A stretch of 64,000 nucleotides of DNA from assembly GCA_024701455.1 (NCBI GenBank), contig JABXYP010000001.1, positions 3,104,001 to 3,168,000 of the forward strand, given 5' to 3'. Below the pieces are notes generated by a model. It was given only the letters and a program-made list of their open reading frames with translations. It was not told the DNA's origin and ran no database searches. This document shows, piece after piece, positions 54,407 to 63,750 of the stretch (its first letter is position 1; every line of letters starts with the position of its first letter). This DNA comes from Bacillus sp. A301a_S52 (GTDB lineage: Bacteria; Bacillota; Bacilli; Bacillales; Salisediminibacteriaceae). The position numbers and the translations under genes were made by a program.

Positions 54407-54609
54407 TCGTTTCTCCTTACTATATGTATTTTTAATCTGTTCTCTTGGGCCAATTTTCTATCCTTATTTAGAATGGCTCATCTCAAGACAAGTCCCTGGG
54501 TAAAGCGTCCGATTAAAGTGAAGATCACCTTCATTAGTCGCATTTTGACGTCTTATTTTTCATTTATGACATTCATTCAAGTAACAAACTTTTCTTTAGC
54601 ACTGAAAAA

Positions 54610-54650
54610 GAGCGGTATATCAAGTTGATCTCCAACCTGATATACCGCTC
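54610..54650 (-). terminator. Terminator of infC-rpmI-rplT
   Basis: GAGCGGTATATCA pairs perfectly with TGATATACCGCTC; the minus strand continues TTTTTCAG. It follows the rplT stop by 14 bp. Confidence 0.9.
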
Positions 54651-54663
54651 CACAATCACTGTA

Positions 54664-55020
54664 TTATTTTAAACCAGCTTTCGCCTTTTCAGCAAGCTCT
54701 GTAAATCCTTTTTCGTCATTGACTGCTAAATCAGCTAGCATCTTACGGTTCATGTCAATACCAGACTGCTTTAAGCCATGCATGAAACGATTATAAGACA
54801 AACCATTTATACGGGCTGCTGCATTAATTCGAGCAATCCAAAGCTTACGGAAGTCGCGTTTTTTCTGGCGACGGTCACGGTAAGCATAAAGGAAAGATTT
54901 CATTACCTGCCCTTGTGCTGTTTTAAATAATCTATGCTTTGATCCTACATATCCTTTTGCAAGTTTTAAAACTTTTTTACGACGCCGTCGGGCAACATAC
55001 CCGCCTTTTACTCTAGCCAT
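54664..55020 (-). CDS. rplT: 50S ribosomal protein L20
   Basis: 118 residues; [20 protein letters not shown] and [20 protein letters not shown] are typical. Needed early in 50S assembly. L20 also binds the infC leader mRNA and represses the operon in B. subtilis. Confidence 0.98.
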   Translation of the reverse strand: MARVKGGYVARRRRKKVLKLAKGYVGSKHRLFKTAQGQVMKSFLYAYRDRRQKKRDFRKLWIARINAAARINGLSYNRFMHGLKQSGIDMNRKMLADLAVNDEKGFTELAEKAKAGLK

Positions 55021-55058
55021 CGTAATCCCTCCTTATAAGTCATTCTCAGTAGTTTTAA

Positions 55059-55250
55059 TTATTTTACCATTGTATCAATTCGTCGTTGGTCACCTTTACT
55101 TACAAGCCCAGCTTTACGTAGTTTACGCTTTTGCTTCTGAGATTTGTTAGCAGCTAAGTGACTAGTGAAAGCGTGTCCGCGCTTAAGTTTCCCGCTCCCA
55201 GTTCTTTTAAAGCGTTTAGATGCACCGCTGTGTGTTTTCATTTTAGGCAT
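55059..55250 (-). CDS. rpmI: 50S ribosomal protein L35
   Basis: 63 residues; [20 protein letters not shown] with a basic composition and usual length. Middle gene of infC-rpmI-rplT. ATG follows AGGAGGAAATAAGA. Confidence 0.98.
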   Translation of the reverse strand: MPKMKTHSGASKRFKRTGSGKLKRGHAFTSHLAANKSQKQKRKLRKAGLVSKGDQRRIDTMVK

Positions 55251-55335
55251 TCTTATTTCCTCCTGTCCAATAAATCATTGTTGTCTTCATGAATTGTCGG
55301 CCTAACCTCGAAAAGCTGGCATTAGAAGACTGATG

Positions 55336-55851
55336 TTACTTTTCAGCTGTCGGGGCGAGAACTAAAAACATACTGCGCCCTTCCATCTTAGGCTTTGATT
55401 CTATAGTTGAGATATCTTTGCATTCCTCAGCTAGTTTCATAAGAACATCTCGGCCAAGCTCGGAGTGGGTGATAGCACGTCCACGGAAACGGATAGCTGC
55501 TTTCACTTTATCCCCCTTACTTAAAAACTTTCTTGCATTTCGAAGCTTCGTGTTAAAATCGTGATCCTCAATATTTGGACTTAAACGAACTTCTTTGATA
55601 TTAATAACCTTTTGCTTTTTACGAGCTTCTTTGTCTTTCTTTTGCTGCTCGAAACGATATTTCCCATAGTCCATAATTCGGCAGACGGGAGGTTTAGCAT
55701 TAGGTGCAACCATGACTAAATCCAAATCAGCATTTCTAGCCATGTCTAGGGCTTCCTGTTTTGACTTGACACCAATTTGATCACCATTAGCACCAATTAA
55801 ACGAACTTCCCGTGCGCGAATGTTTTCGTTAACGAACATATCCTTACTGAT
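55336..55851 (-). CDS. infC: Translation initiation factor IF-3, ATC start codon
   Basis: 171 residues if started at ATC 55851. This codon lies 7 nt after GGAGGTG and gives [10 protein letters not shown], matching the B. subtilis N-terminus (ISKD). The first ATG, at 55839, has no ribosome site. Rare start codons on infC are known and let IF-3 inhibit its own translation. Domains: N-terminal ([20 protein letters not shown]), linker, and C-terminal ([36 protein letters not shown]). Confidence 0.96.
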   Translation of the reverse strand: MSKDMFVNENIRAREVRLIGANGDQIGVKSKQEALDMARNADLDLVMVAPNAKPPVCRIMDYGKYRFEQQKKDKEARKKQKVINIKEVRLSPNIEDHDFNTKLRNARKFLSKGDKVKAAIRFRGRAITHSELGRDVLMKLAEECKDISTIESKPKMEGRSMFLVLAPTAEK

Positions 55852-56179
55852 GTTGAGCCACCTCCATAATAATAACAGTTCAAAGCAAGAGATTCCTTTT
55901 CTCTCTCCCTATTTTCAAAAGTCGCTGCTTCTAAAATCATGGAAAAGACGTGACAAAAAAGTGTGGGTGCATTCTGCGCCCACACTTCTACATACGTGTT
56001 AAGATTAAAAAATCGTAACCTGCCAGTTTAATGACCAACCAGGTGAGAAGCGGGCGCTTCTTCTTGCTTTGTTTTCTGTATAATGTTCACTTGGTTACTT
56101 TATCACAAGGTTGTAGCCTTGTCAACACACATTCTCTCATGAAATCTAAATAAGAATTTCAGATCCTCTCACTTAACAT
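55852..56179 (-). promoter_or_regulatory. infC leader with L20-type attenuator
   Basis: The 328-bp upstream region has a strong terminator (55957-55990) about 110 nt before the start codon: AAGTGTGGG pairs with CCCACACTT, followed by TTTTGTC. In B. subtilis this leader binds L20 and terminates transcription when L20 is in excess. The L20-binding fold itself was not modelled. Confidence 0.8.
55957..55990 (-). terminator. Leader terminator of infC operon
   Basis: AAGTGTGGGCGC, loop AGAATG, then CACCCACACTT and TTTTTT on the minus strand. It precedes the coding region and so acts as an attenuator. Confidence 0.88.
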
Positions 56180-58132
56180 TCAGCGTTGCCTCGAATAATT
56201 TTTAATATCTTCTTGAATCTGATCTATAAATTGGTCAAGTGAAACCTCTTCTGTCTCTTTTTGACCATAGCGTCGGACATTAACGCCATTTGTTGCGATT
56301 TCCTTGTCACCAAGAACGAGCAAGTACGGAATCTTTTTCATTTGAGCTTCACGAATTTTATAGCCTAATTTTTCATCTCTTACATCTACATTTACACGTA
56401 CACCGGCTTTTTTCAGCTCAGCTTCAACTTTACGGACGTAATCCATATGAACGTCACTAACAGGAATAGCTTGTACTTGTACTGGGGCGAGCCATGTTGG
56501 GAAAGCCCCTTTGTATTCTTCTAACAGGAAGGCGACAAAGCGTTCCATTGTTGAAACAACACCGCGATGAATGACCACTGGGCGATGATCTTTCCCATCT
56601 TCTCCTGTATACGTTAAATCAAATCGCTCAGGAAGTAGGAAGTCTAGCTGGACTGTGGAAAGTGTTTCATCTTTTCCTAAAGCTGTTTTTACTTGAACGT
56701 CAAGCTTCGGTCCGTAAAAAGCAGCTTCTCCTTCAGCTTCTATATAATCAACACCCATTTCATCAGCTGCTTCTTTTAACATTCCTTGTGCTTTCTCCCA
56801 CATCTCATTATTATCAATATATTTTTCTTTATCTTCAGGATCTCGATAGGATAAACGGAAATAGTAGTCATTAATTCCGAAATCCGTGTAAACAGCTTGA
56901 ATTAATTCTACAACGCGAATAAACTCCTCTTTTAATTGATCTGGTCTGGCAAAAATATGAGCGTCATTCAAAGTCATGCCACGCACACGTTGTAGCCCAG
57001 CGAGAGCCCCAGACATCTCATGGCGATGCATGGTGCCTAACTCAGCAATTCTTAAGGGCAAATTGCGATAGCTGTGTTTTTGGTTTTTATAAATCATCAT
57101 ATGATGTGGACAATTCATCGGGCGTAAAACGAGATCCTCGTTATCCATCTCCAACACAGGGAACATATCATCCTGATAATGATCCCAATGTCCTGATGTT
57201 TTATATAATTCAACACTTCCAAGCACAGGTGTATAGACATGATCATAACCTAAGCGTTCTTCAACATCGACGATATAACGTTCGATAATACGGCGAACAG
57301 TTGCCCCTTTAGGTAACCAAAGTGGCAGTCCTTGTCCCACTTTTTGATTGACAGTAAATATATCGAGCTCTTTCCCTAGTTTCCTGTGATCCCGCTCCTT
57401 TCTTTCCTCTAGGAGCTTTAAATAGTCGTCCACTTGTGACTGCTTTGGAAAGGCAGTTCCATAAATACGTTGCAGCATTTTATTTTTGCTGTCACCACGC
57501 CAATAGGCACCATTTATTTGCAATAATTTAAATTTCTTTAATTTACTCGTAGAAGGAACGTGCACACCGCGACAAAGATCAAAAAACTCCCCTTGCTCAT
57601 AAATACTAATTGATTCGCCTTCTGGTATGTCTTCAAGCAATTCTAGTTTTAACTCATCGCCGATTTCCTTGTATTTTCCCATGGCTTCTTCACGACTCAC
57701 TTCGATACGTCTAATCTGAAGATTTTCATCCATAATTCGTTTCATTTCTTTTTCGATCTTTGGTAAATCCTCTGGTGTCAGTTTATGAGGCATATCAATG
57801 TCATAATAGAAGCCTTCTTCGATGACAGGTCCCACACCAAGCTTAACATCACCATACAACCGTTTGACTGCTTGTGCTAGTAAATGAGCAGTACTATGTC
57901 TTAAGATATGAAGACCATCTTCCGTATCATATGTGATGATTTCAACGTTCCCATCAGTTAAAATCGGCTCATTAAGATCAATGTGCTCTCCATCAAGCTT
58001 CCCGGCTAGTGCATTTTTCCTCAGGCCCGGAGAAATAGAGGCTGCGATCTCCTCGGTTGTCGTTCCCTTTTGAAACTCTTTCTTAGCTCCATCAGGAAAA
58101 ATAAGTTTAATCATCTCTTTAACATCTGCCAT
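56180..58132 (-). CDS. thrS: Threonyl-tRNA synthetase
   Basis: 650 residues from ATG 58132 (GGAG 8 nt upstream; GTG at 58141 touches it). TGS domain, editing domain with the HxxxH motif ([20 protein letters not shown]), class II core with motif 2 ([20 protein letters not shown]) and Zn ligands (NCPHH), and anticodon-binding domain. Charges tRNA-Thr. A T-box leader lies upstream. Confidence 0.98.
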   Translation of the reverse strand: MADVKEMIKLIFPDGAKKEFQKGTTTEEIAASISPGLRKNALAGKLDGEHIDLNEPILTDGNVEIITYDTEDGLHILRHSTAHLLAQAVKRLYGDVKLGVGPVIEEGFYYDIDMPHKLTPEDLPKIEKEMKRIMDENLQIRRIEVSREEAMGKYKEIGDELKLELLEDIPEGESISIYEQGEFFDLCRGVHVPSTSKLKKFKLLQINGAYWRGDSKNKMLQRIYGTAFPKQSQVDDYLKLLEERKERDHRKLGKELDIFTVNQKVGQGLPLWLPKGATVRRIIERYIVDVEERLGYDHVYTPVLGSVELYKTSGHWDHYQDDMFPVLEMDNEDLVLRPMNCPHHMMIYKNQKHSYRNLPLRIAELGTMHRHEMSGALAGLQRVRGMTLNDAHIFARPDQLKEEFIRVVELIQAVYTDFGINDYYFRLSYRDPEDKEKYIDNNEMWEKAQGMLKEAADEMGVDYIEAEGEAAFYGPKLDVQVKTALGKDETLSTVQLDFLLPERFDLTYTGEDGKDHRPVVIHRGVVSTMERFVAFLLEEYKGAFPTWLAPVQVQAIPVSDVHMDYVRKVEAELKKAGVRVNVDVRDEKLGYKIREAQMKKIPYLLVLGDKEIATNGVNVRRYGQKETEEVSLDQFIDQIQEDIKNYSRQR

Positions 58133-58202
58133 GTGACTCACTCCTTTTTTTACTTAATCTCCCTAGGGACGGTTATCGTAGCGAGCATCTAAATGTACAC
58201 GC

Positions 58203-58500
58203 AAAAAACACTCGTCCCTCAATCAAAAGGGACGAGTGTGAGACCGTGGTTCCACCCTTGTTTCTGAATAGCATACATACACATATTCAGCTTCATTCAT
58301 TCCGTAACGGGGAAGACCGGCAAACATATACTAAGACAGTTGTCTGTTCCAAATTGCAGCTCTAAGGGGGTAAATCCATGGGTTGATCATAGGAAACTTC
58401 CAGCCAATGGTTTCCTTCTCTGAATGACTCACCTCACGATTCATGTCCTTTTCATCGCTTTTATAGGCAGTTCGCTTATGGATAGTATTATAATCATGTC
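58203..58500 (-). promoter_or_regulatory. T-box leader of thrS
   Basis: The minus strand carries the T-box core AAGGGTGGAACCACGG (58260-58244) and a terminator ACACTCGTCCCT/AGGGACGAGTGT (58239-58208) followed by TTTTTT. Upstream are GCGATGAAAAGGACATGAA (stem I base), an apical GGAAAC/GTTTCC hairpin and ATCAACCCATGG; its ACC (58383-58381) is the likely threonine specifier. Confidence 0.93.
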
Positions 58501-58511
58501 TCATGCGAAAA

Positions 58512-59405
58512 TCAAGACAGAAATGAAGATTTTTTGACAGAAAGTTGCTTTTGACCAAACGTCATGGAAGATGTAAAGAGTCGTTCCTCAAATATGTTTT
58601 TAAGCGTATGATATAAGTCATCATCACAATAAGCAGAATCAATAAAAATTCTCTTAGGTGCCATACTGACAAGCGGCCCGATCATTCGTTCATTAACTGG
58701 CAAATTCCTTTCAAATGGGGTACCTGTTTCTAACCATTCATAAATCTGTTGTACTGAAATTTTTTCCATATCACTATCATAAAACTCAATGCCATTTTTC
58801 AAAAAAACGTAAACGGTATGCACCCGCGGTGATTGTCTTTTCAAAAAATCACGACATCGATCAAGCATCAATTGATACTCCAACTCCAACTTGTATTCGT
58901 CAATAGCTACCTCCGCTAAAGATAACAGTTTTTCACGAGAAGGCTTCAAGCGGAAAAACAAAAACGAATCAAAGGAAAATGAGATATTTTTTTCTACAAA
59001 TGGTGCTAACTTATGAAAAATATCCTGTTGCCACTGTAAAAAAGTCATAGTAAATCTTCTGTCTTCCTCCCCACCTGATGAAAAAAATAATGATTTAGCC
59101 GTTTGAATAATAGCTTGAATTTCTTGTTCGTCCTCATAATAGAACATTTCTTTAAGGAATTGCTTTAACCACTTAGGAAAAAAATGAATGATTGTTACAT
59201 TTGTAAGAACACTAATAATAGCTTGTTGTTCTTCTCTTCGCAGAGAGTTAACTCCTTCAATCGATAACGTTGTCAAAGTCTCCTTTTCTTTAAAATGAAT
59301 ATGAATGAGGTCGTCATTCGATCGTTCTGTAACAGCTAAAGATTGTTTCAGTTGATGATAAAAGGCTTCACCGATGTGTGAATCCTTAAACTCAATAACT
59401 AGCAA
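58512..59405 (-). CDS. ytxC: YtxC-family sporulation-associated protein
   Basis: 297 residues; TTG start at 59405, 8 nt after AGGAGG. The sequence (IIHFFPKWLKQFLKEMFYYE, RLKPSREKLLSLAEVAIDEY, VHTVYVFLKNGIEFYDSDME) matches YtxC/DUF thr-operon-neighbour proteins of spore formers. Mostly soluble; function unknown. Located directly upstream of thrS, as in B. subtilis. Confidence 0.88.
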   Translation of the reverse strand: MLVIEFKDSHIGEAFYHQLKQSLAVTERSNDDLIHIHFKEKETLTTLSIEGVNSLRREEQQAIISVLTNVTIIHFFPKWLKQFLKEMFYYEDEQEIQAIIQTAKSLFFSSGGEEDRRFTMTFLQWQQDIFHKLAPFVEKNISFSFDSFLFFRLKPSREKLLSLAEVAIDEYKLELEYQLMLDRCRDFLKRQSPRVHTVYVFLKNGIEFYDSDMEKISVQQIYEWLETGTPFERNLPVNERMIGPLVSMAPKRIFIDSAYCDDDLYHTLKNIFEERLFTSSMTFGQKQLSVKKSSFLS

Positions 59406-59711
59406 CAGCAGCCCCTCCTAGTCGTCCATTTCGAGTTGAGGGTCTAAGTAGTGCTTCCCCATGTTGTGCTTCAACTCCTCACACTAGTACATGTATATGG
59501 AGCGAGCTCAGTTTTATGAGTTGAAGTTTTCGACCTCTGTGTATAAAAGAGGTGATTAAGTTTAAAAAGGACATATTTGCTTCGCATTTTCATCACGTCT
59601 TTTATACAGAGAATTGAAACACTATTCTTCTAACGACACACGGAATTATAGTAACGCCATCATTATTGATATCACTCTACTTAAACATCCTTTTCTAACA
59701 GAAGATTGGAT

Positions 59712-59836
59712 ACATAAAAAGAGTCAATCAGTGGACGTTTTCATTTCTCTTTGGTCGTTGAGTAAATCTGCATTTGCTGCCGTTAGCTTTCGCCTAATTT
59801 TGAAGCGGGAGTTTTGCGGACGGTTATCTGTGATAA
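59712..59836 (+). repeat. Dispersed intergenic repeat, diverged two-part copy (R9)
   Basis: GAGTCAATCAGTGGACGTTT, then GGTCGTTGAGTAAATCTG, CCGTTAGCTTTCGCC, GAAGCGGGAGTTTTGCGGAC and GGTTATCTGTGATAAA. The order of segments matches R1, but hairpin 1 and the left arm of hairpin 2 are degraded. Confidence 0.75.
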
Positions 59837-59839
59837 AGC

Positions 59840-59885
59840 TAATCTTCAATCAGTGGAGGTTTCCTGCCCCTTAAGAGTGGGATAA
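59840..59885 (+). repeat. Left-end fragment of the dispersed repeat, tandem to R9
   Basis: TAATCTTCAATCAGTGGAGG and TTTCCTGCCCCTTAAGAGTG resemble the first half of R1 including hairpin 1. It is directly adjacent to R9, so two copies may have been in tandem. Confidence 0.5.
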
Positions 59886-60074
59886 AAAATATTTCCGGGA
59901 CAATAAATGGGGCGACTTCTCTTTGTCTGTCTGCTTAAGCGTCGTCAATTGACTAGGATTTACAGCGCTTGATTTCTCTTCAACTGAAACTATTATCTCA
60001 ATATTTATTATGATTTAAAAAGATGATGGGGCAAAGATAAAACAACTCCTTTTTTTAAGTACCCACGTAAAAAA

Positions 60075-60107
60075 GGTATCGATCATCAAAATCAAATGAT
60101 CGATACC
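60075..60107 (-). terminator. mqnC terminator
   Basis: GGTATCGATCAT pairs exactly with ATGATCGATACC; the minus strand continues TTTTTTACG. It is 18 bp after the mqnC stop. Confidence 0.92.
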
Positions 60108-60124
60108 ATGTTTACATTCTCATG

Positions 60125-61231
60125 CTAATTCTGCATAACAAAGTCTCTCTCCGCCTTTTCTCCCTCTTTAAAGGTACGAATATGGTTGTACTTCGTATCT
60201 CGCTGCACAGGAATTTTTCCAGCTTCACGAATGAAACGAATAATAAGGTTCGTGTCTACTTTATAAGTAGCACCTGCTGCTGAGACAACATTTTCCTCCA
60301 TCATCGTGCTCCCAAAATCGTTACATCCATACGAAAGAGACTTCTTCCCTGTTTCCGGCCCCATTGTAACCCAAGAGGATTGAAAGTTAGCGATATTATC
60401 AAGAAAAATACGAGATATGGCAAGGTTCTTTAAATAATCTCTTGGGGTTATTCTTTCCCCTTTCATATTCGTATTGTCGGGTTGGAATGTCCAAGAAATA
60501 AAGGCGAGAAAACAGTCCGCCTCGTCTTGAGCATCGCGCACTCTTTGGAGATGCAACGCTCGTTCTTCATACGTTTCTCCAAAACCGATAACCATTGTAG
60601 CAGTTCCGTGCATACCTGCTTTTTTCACTGCTTTCATGCAGTGAATCCACTCTTCCCAAGTGCCTTTAAGACGACTGATTCGGCGTCGAGTTCTGTTGTC
60701 AAGAATTTCTGCTCCACCCCCTGGGACAGAATCAAGTCCAGCATTGTGGAGCTCTTTTAACACTTCCTCTAATGAAAGCCCTGATACTTCAACCATTTTA
60801 TAAATCTCTGCCGGTGAGAAAGAATGCATTGTAATGTCAAACCGCTTTTTAATTTCTCTCAGTAAGTTTGTGTAATAACTAAAAGGCAAATTAGGGTTCG
60901 TACCGCCCTGCATTAAAATTTCTGTTCCATCCACATCTATCGTTTCTTGTATTTTTCTAAAAATCTCTTCATTATCCAATACGTATCCGTCTTTCGCGTT
61001 TGGCGGACGATAAAATGCACAAAACCGGCAATATGTATCACACAGGTTTGTATAATTAACGTTTCTGCCAATAACAAAGGTCGTTTTAGGCTCAGGATGC
61101 CACTTTTTCATAATGTCATTAGCTAGCTCACCCATTTTTTCAACTTCATCACTCTTGTATAGTTCAATGGCATCATCAACTGAGAGACGCTCCCCTTGTC
61201 TTGCCCGATCAAGAATATGATCAATACTCAT
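60125..61231 (-). CDS. mqnC: Cyclic dehypoxanthinyl futalosine synthase (radical SAM)
   Basis: 368 residues from ATG 61231, which follows GGAGGAGACATGG. Radical-SAM cluster motif CDTYCRFCAFYR (CxxxCxxC) near 60, then GTEILMQGGTNPNLPF, SFSPAEIYKM, VPGGGAEIL and TATMVIGFGETYEE, all typical of MqnC. The enzyme cyclises dehypoxanthine futalosine in the futalosine route to menaquinone. B. subtilis uses the Men route and has no gene here. MqnA, MqnD and MqnE/MqnB are not in the window. MqnE and CofH are the closest look-alikes. Confidence 0.88.
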   Translation of the reverse strand: MSIDHILDRARQGERLSVDDAIELYKSDEVEKMGELANDIMKKWHPEPKTTFVIGRNVNYTNLCDTYCRFCAFYRPPNAKDGYVLDNEEIFRKIQETIDVDGTEILMQGGTNPNLPFSYYTNLLREIKKRFDITMHSFSPAEIYKMVEVSGLSLEEVLKELHNAGLDSVPGGGAEILDNRTRRRISRLKGTWEEWIHCMKAVKKAGMHGTATMVIGFGETYEERALHLQRVRDAQDEADCFLAFISWTFQPDNTNMKGERITPRDYLKNLAISRIFLDNIANFQSSWVTMGPETGKKSLSYGCNDFGSTMMEENVVSAAGATYKVDTNLIIRFIREAGKIPVQRDTKYNHIRTFKEGEKAERDFVMQN

Positions 61232-61314
61232 CCATGTCTCCTCCATTCCAATGCTTTAATTATCTTATTACATGGTAACATATATTCTATTAATTTCGGT
61301 GGTAATTGTCTCAA

Positions 61315-61348
61315 AACAAGCGGGGAATGTTTATTTATCCCGCTTGTT
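61315..61348 (-). terminator. Terminator overlapping the dnaI stop
   Basis: AACAAGCGGG pairs with CCCGCTTGTT around a 14-nt loop that holds the dnaI stop codon (61331-61333). The minus strand continues TTGAG, a short U-run. Confidence 0.65.
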
Positions 61349-62269
61349 TTCCCCTTTCATGTCAATCACATCATTCATATGCTTAATTCGTTCAAGAATT
61401 CTTCCTGCCTTTAACTGATCAACCCTCTCTATCCCTCCTCTTTGAGTAGAAGACAAATGGATAGCTAATTCTTCTAAGTCAAAATTTGACGTAAAAACAG
61501 TCGGAAGTTTTTCCATCATTCTAAATTGCAGCATGGCACCTAATATATCATCACGAACCCAATTGGACATCGTTTCAGCACCAATATCGTCTAAAATTAA
61601 AACGGGTGCTTGCTTCACCATATCCAATTTATCCTGATAAGACCCATCTGAAATACCCGTTTTTAATTCTCTGAAAAAGTCAGGTGCATAGACGATCATC
61701 GTAGTCGTCTCTCTATCAGCTAAATCATTAGCAATTGCGCCAACAAGAAACGTTTTTCCAACCCCAAAAGGACCGTGAATATATAACCCCCTGCCATTTT
61801 CCCCTGGTTTAACCTCAGCACAAAAGGCCATCGCTTTTGCGAATGCTTTGACACGAGATGGGTTATCTTCATGAAAATCATCGAAGCTTACCTCTGTCAT
61901 TTCTTTTGGAATATAAAGACTTTTAACGAAGGAAGCATGTCGCTTTCTTTCATCAGCTTTCCTTTTTAAAGGGCAAGTTTGATATTCGAGGTGAATATCA
62001 TGTCTATATATTGTTAAGTGTGGTTGATAGCCCTTAACTAAATTTGGACATGCAGCGAGACCAGGACAGTTGTCACAGTTTTGCCATTGCTCTTTATATT
62101 GATAGAGCTCGTTCAAGCCGTTATCTCTTTGCTCAGTCGTCAATTCAGGATATGAGGCTAAAAAAGAGCGTATACGAGCATCTTCTAACACGTCGTTCTT
62201 TAATTTTTGAAATTGCTGTTGAAGACGCGGGTTAGAGAACTGTCGTAATGATTGATTAATAGACTCCAT
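61331..62269 (-). CDS. dnaI: Primosomal protein DnaI, helicase loader
   Basis: 312 residues. N-terminal region has a zinc-binding set (CDNCPGLAACPNL and later CPLKR), followed by an AAA+ domain with Walker A IHGPFGVGKTFLVGAIANDL near 165, Walker B APVLILDDIGAE near 228 and sensor RGGIERVDQLKAG. Loads the replicative helicase DnaC with DnaB and DnaD. ATG follows GGAGGG. Confidence 0.97.
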   Translation of the reverse strand: MESINQSLRQFSNPRLQQQFQKLKNDVLEDARIRSFLASYPELTTEQRDNGLNELYQYKEQWQNCDNCPGLAACPNLVKGYQPHLTIYRHDIHLEYQTCPLKRKADERKRHASFVKSLYIPKEMTEVSFDDFHEDNPSRVKAFAKAMAFCAEVKPGENGRGLYIHGPFGVGKTFLVGAIANDLADRETTTMIVYAPDFFRELKTGISDGSYQDKLDMVKQAPVLILDDIGAETMSNWVRDDILGAMLQFRMMEKLPTVFTSNFDLEELAIHLSSTQRGGIERVDQLKAGRILERIKHMNDVIDMKGENKRDK

Positions 62270-62284
62270 GCCCGATCCCTCCTT

Positions 62285-63682
62285 CTACTTGTTTTTCTTT
62301 AATAAATCACGGTACTTCGCTGCTTCACGCTTGGCCTGTTCAAGCTCTTCAGTACTCCAATCTTCTTTTTGCCAATTTTCGTCCGTCATCCATTTTGGCT
62401 GTGGTTCTTTCTTTACTTGACCACCGTATCCTTTTCCTTGACTAGAAATACTTTTTACTGATGCTGCTTTACTACTTTGACTCTTCTGATTTTCTTTCTT
62501 TGCCAAAGCCATAGCATCTTGAACAGTTTGAATGTTTTTCCGTTTCCAATGACCTGCAATTTTAAAGGCAAGTGCTTTTGAAAGCTTTTTATCGTTCACC
62601 ATAAAGATATAATCAAGTAAGACATTGACCACACCTGGCGTAAGTTTGTATTCGAAAATCAGGCGTTCAATAATATCTATATCCCCTTCATATACCTTTG
62701 CACCATCACTTAATTCTTCTAAATATTCGATAGGAGCAGTAGTTTCAAAATAGGAGATTATTTTCTCTTCCTGTGTTTTCGGTTCTTTAGGAGCAGTTGC
62801 TAGTTCTTCAGGTTGCTTTCTTAAGCCGAGTCTAGGTGGCTCATCAGCTTCACTCATTCGATAACGCCTTTTCGCTTGTAATCTTAATTGTTCGTCATCT
62901 AATTGTTCTACATGGAGCATCGCATCTTGTACAATGTTAGCCATTTCCTCTGGTGAAAGCTTGTACATAAAAGCTAATTGGGTAATCAGCCGTTGATTTT
63001 GCTCTTTTTCTACCTCTTCCTTCGGTACAAAGCTTGGAAGAAAATCCATTAGTTTTTGAAAGTCGAACTGACTATCACCAATAGGATATGAGCTCTCAGA
63101 GGCAAGCCGTCCCGTCAAAGGGATCGAAGACGATAAAGCTTCAAGCATCTCAGGTGTCGTGCTTTTTAGCTCTGAAGGATGTAGAGATGTAAAGACTTCA
63201 CTAAAACCTTGTGTAATATTTTCTTTGTTTGTTATGTCAACACTACTAACAGCAAAATATTGCCGTAGTTCCCGATAATGATCTTTCGTGCCAAGACGAT
63301 TATATAGAAAAACACTTAAAAGGTCATCGTTAAAAAAATCTTTAGCGGACATTGGAGGATGAAGGTGGTAAAAATAATGATATTCATCCATCTCTTTTTC
63401 TCGGTATACCGTCATTAATCCAAGAGCTTCTAATTTTTTTCTCTCTGAAAATATAGCATCGAGATGTAAGCCCGTAAACGTCATAATTGTTTTATGAATT
63501 CTCGTAATTTTTTTTTGTGGTTGCTTTTGAACATCAATAGCTAATGTCATATAAAGACTGTATGCCACAGAACCAATAAGAGGCTGATAAAGAAGTGTTA
63601 ATACTTCCTGATCAGATACTTGTAAATAATCTGTCATATAGGCCGTATAACCATTCGAAGGGAGTACTTCTTTCCAGTGCAT
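62285..63682 (-). CDS. dnaB: Replication initiation and membrane attachment protein DnaB
   Basis: 465 residues. N-terminal DnaD/DnaB-type winged-helix part (LTLLYQPLIGSVAYSLYMTL) and a C-terminal DnaB_2 domain (IIERLIFEYKLTPGVVNVLL, KIAGHWKRKNIQTVQDAMAL), then a basic, disordered tail. It cooperates with DnaD and DnaI in helicase loading at oriC and at restart sites. It lies 15 bp upstream of dnaI. Confidence 0.95.
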   Translation of the reverse strand: MHWKEVLPSNGYTAYMTDYLQVSDQEVLTLLYQPLIGSVAYSLYMTLAIDVQKQPQKKITRIHKTIMTFTGLHLDAIFSERKKLEALGLMTVYREKEMDEYHYFYHLHPPMSAKDFFNDDLLSVFLYNRLGTKDHYRELRQYFAVSSVDITNKENITQGFSEVFTSLHPSELKSTTPEMLEALSSSIPLTGRLASESSYPIGDSQFDFQKLMDFLPSFVPKEEVEKEQNQRLITQLAFMYKLSPEEMANIVQDAMLHVEQLDDEQLRLQAKRRYRMSEADEPPRLGLRKQPEELATAPKEPKTQEEKIISYFETTAPIEYLEELSDGAKVYEGDIDIIERLIFEYKLTPGVVNVLLDYIFMVNDKKLSKALAFKIAGHWKRKNIQTVQDAMALAKKENQKSQSSKAASVKSISSQGKGYGGQVKKEPQPKWMTDENWQKEDWSTEELEQAKREAAKYRDLLKKNK

Positions 63683-63730
63683 GCCATTTCACCTGATCTT
63701 TCCCACTTTATAGCTTTACATATAGAGAAA

Positions 63731-63750
63731 ATGGAGCGCCCAGGCTCCAT
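63731..63750 (-). terminator. Hairpin between nrdR and dnaB
   Basis: ATGGAGC pairs with GCTCCAT around CTGGGC; the minus strand continues TTTTCTC. It lies directly after the nrdR stop, so it may reduce readthrough into dnaB. Confidence 0.7.

Larger units (their letters stand above)
59406..60124. other. 719-bp gene-free region with repeats and terminator
   Basis: It contains the ytxC promoter region, repeat R9 (59712-59836), a further left-end fragment (59840-59885), and the mqnC terminator. A plus-strand frame at 59614-59874 runs through the repeat, has no ribosome site, and was not called. Confidence 0.6.

Noticed and set aside
59614..59874. 86-codon plus-strand frame
   Set aside because: It lies across the dispersed repeat R9 and is open by chance; the same sequence in other copies is not open.
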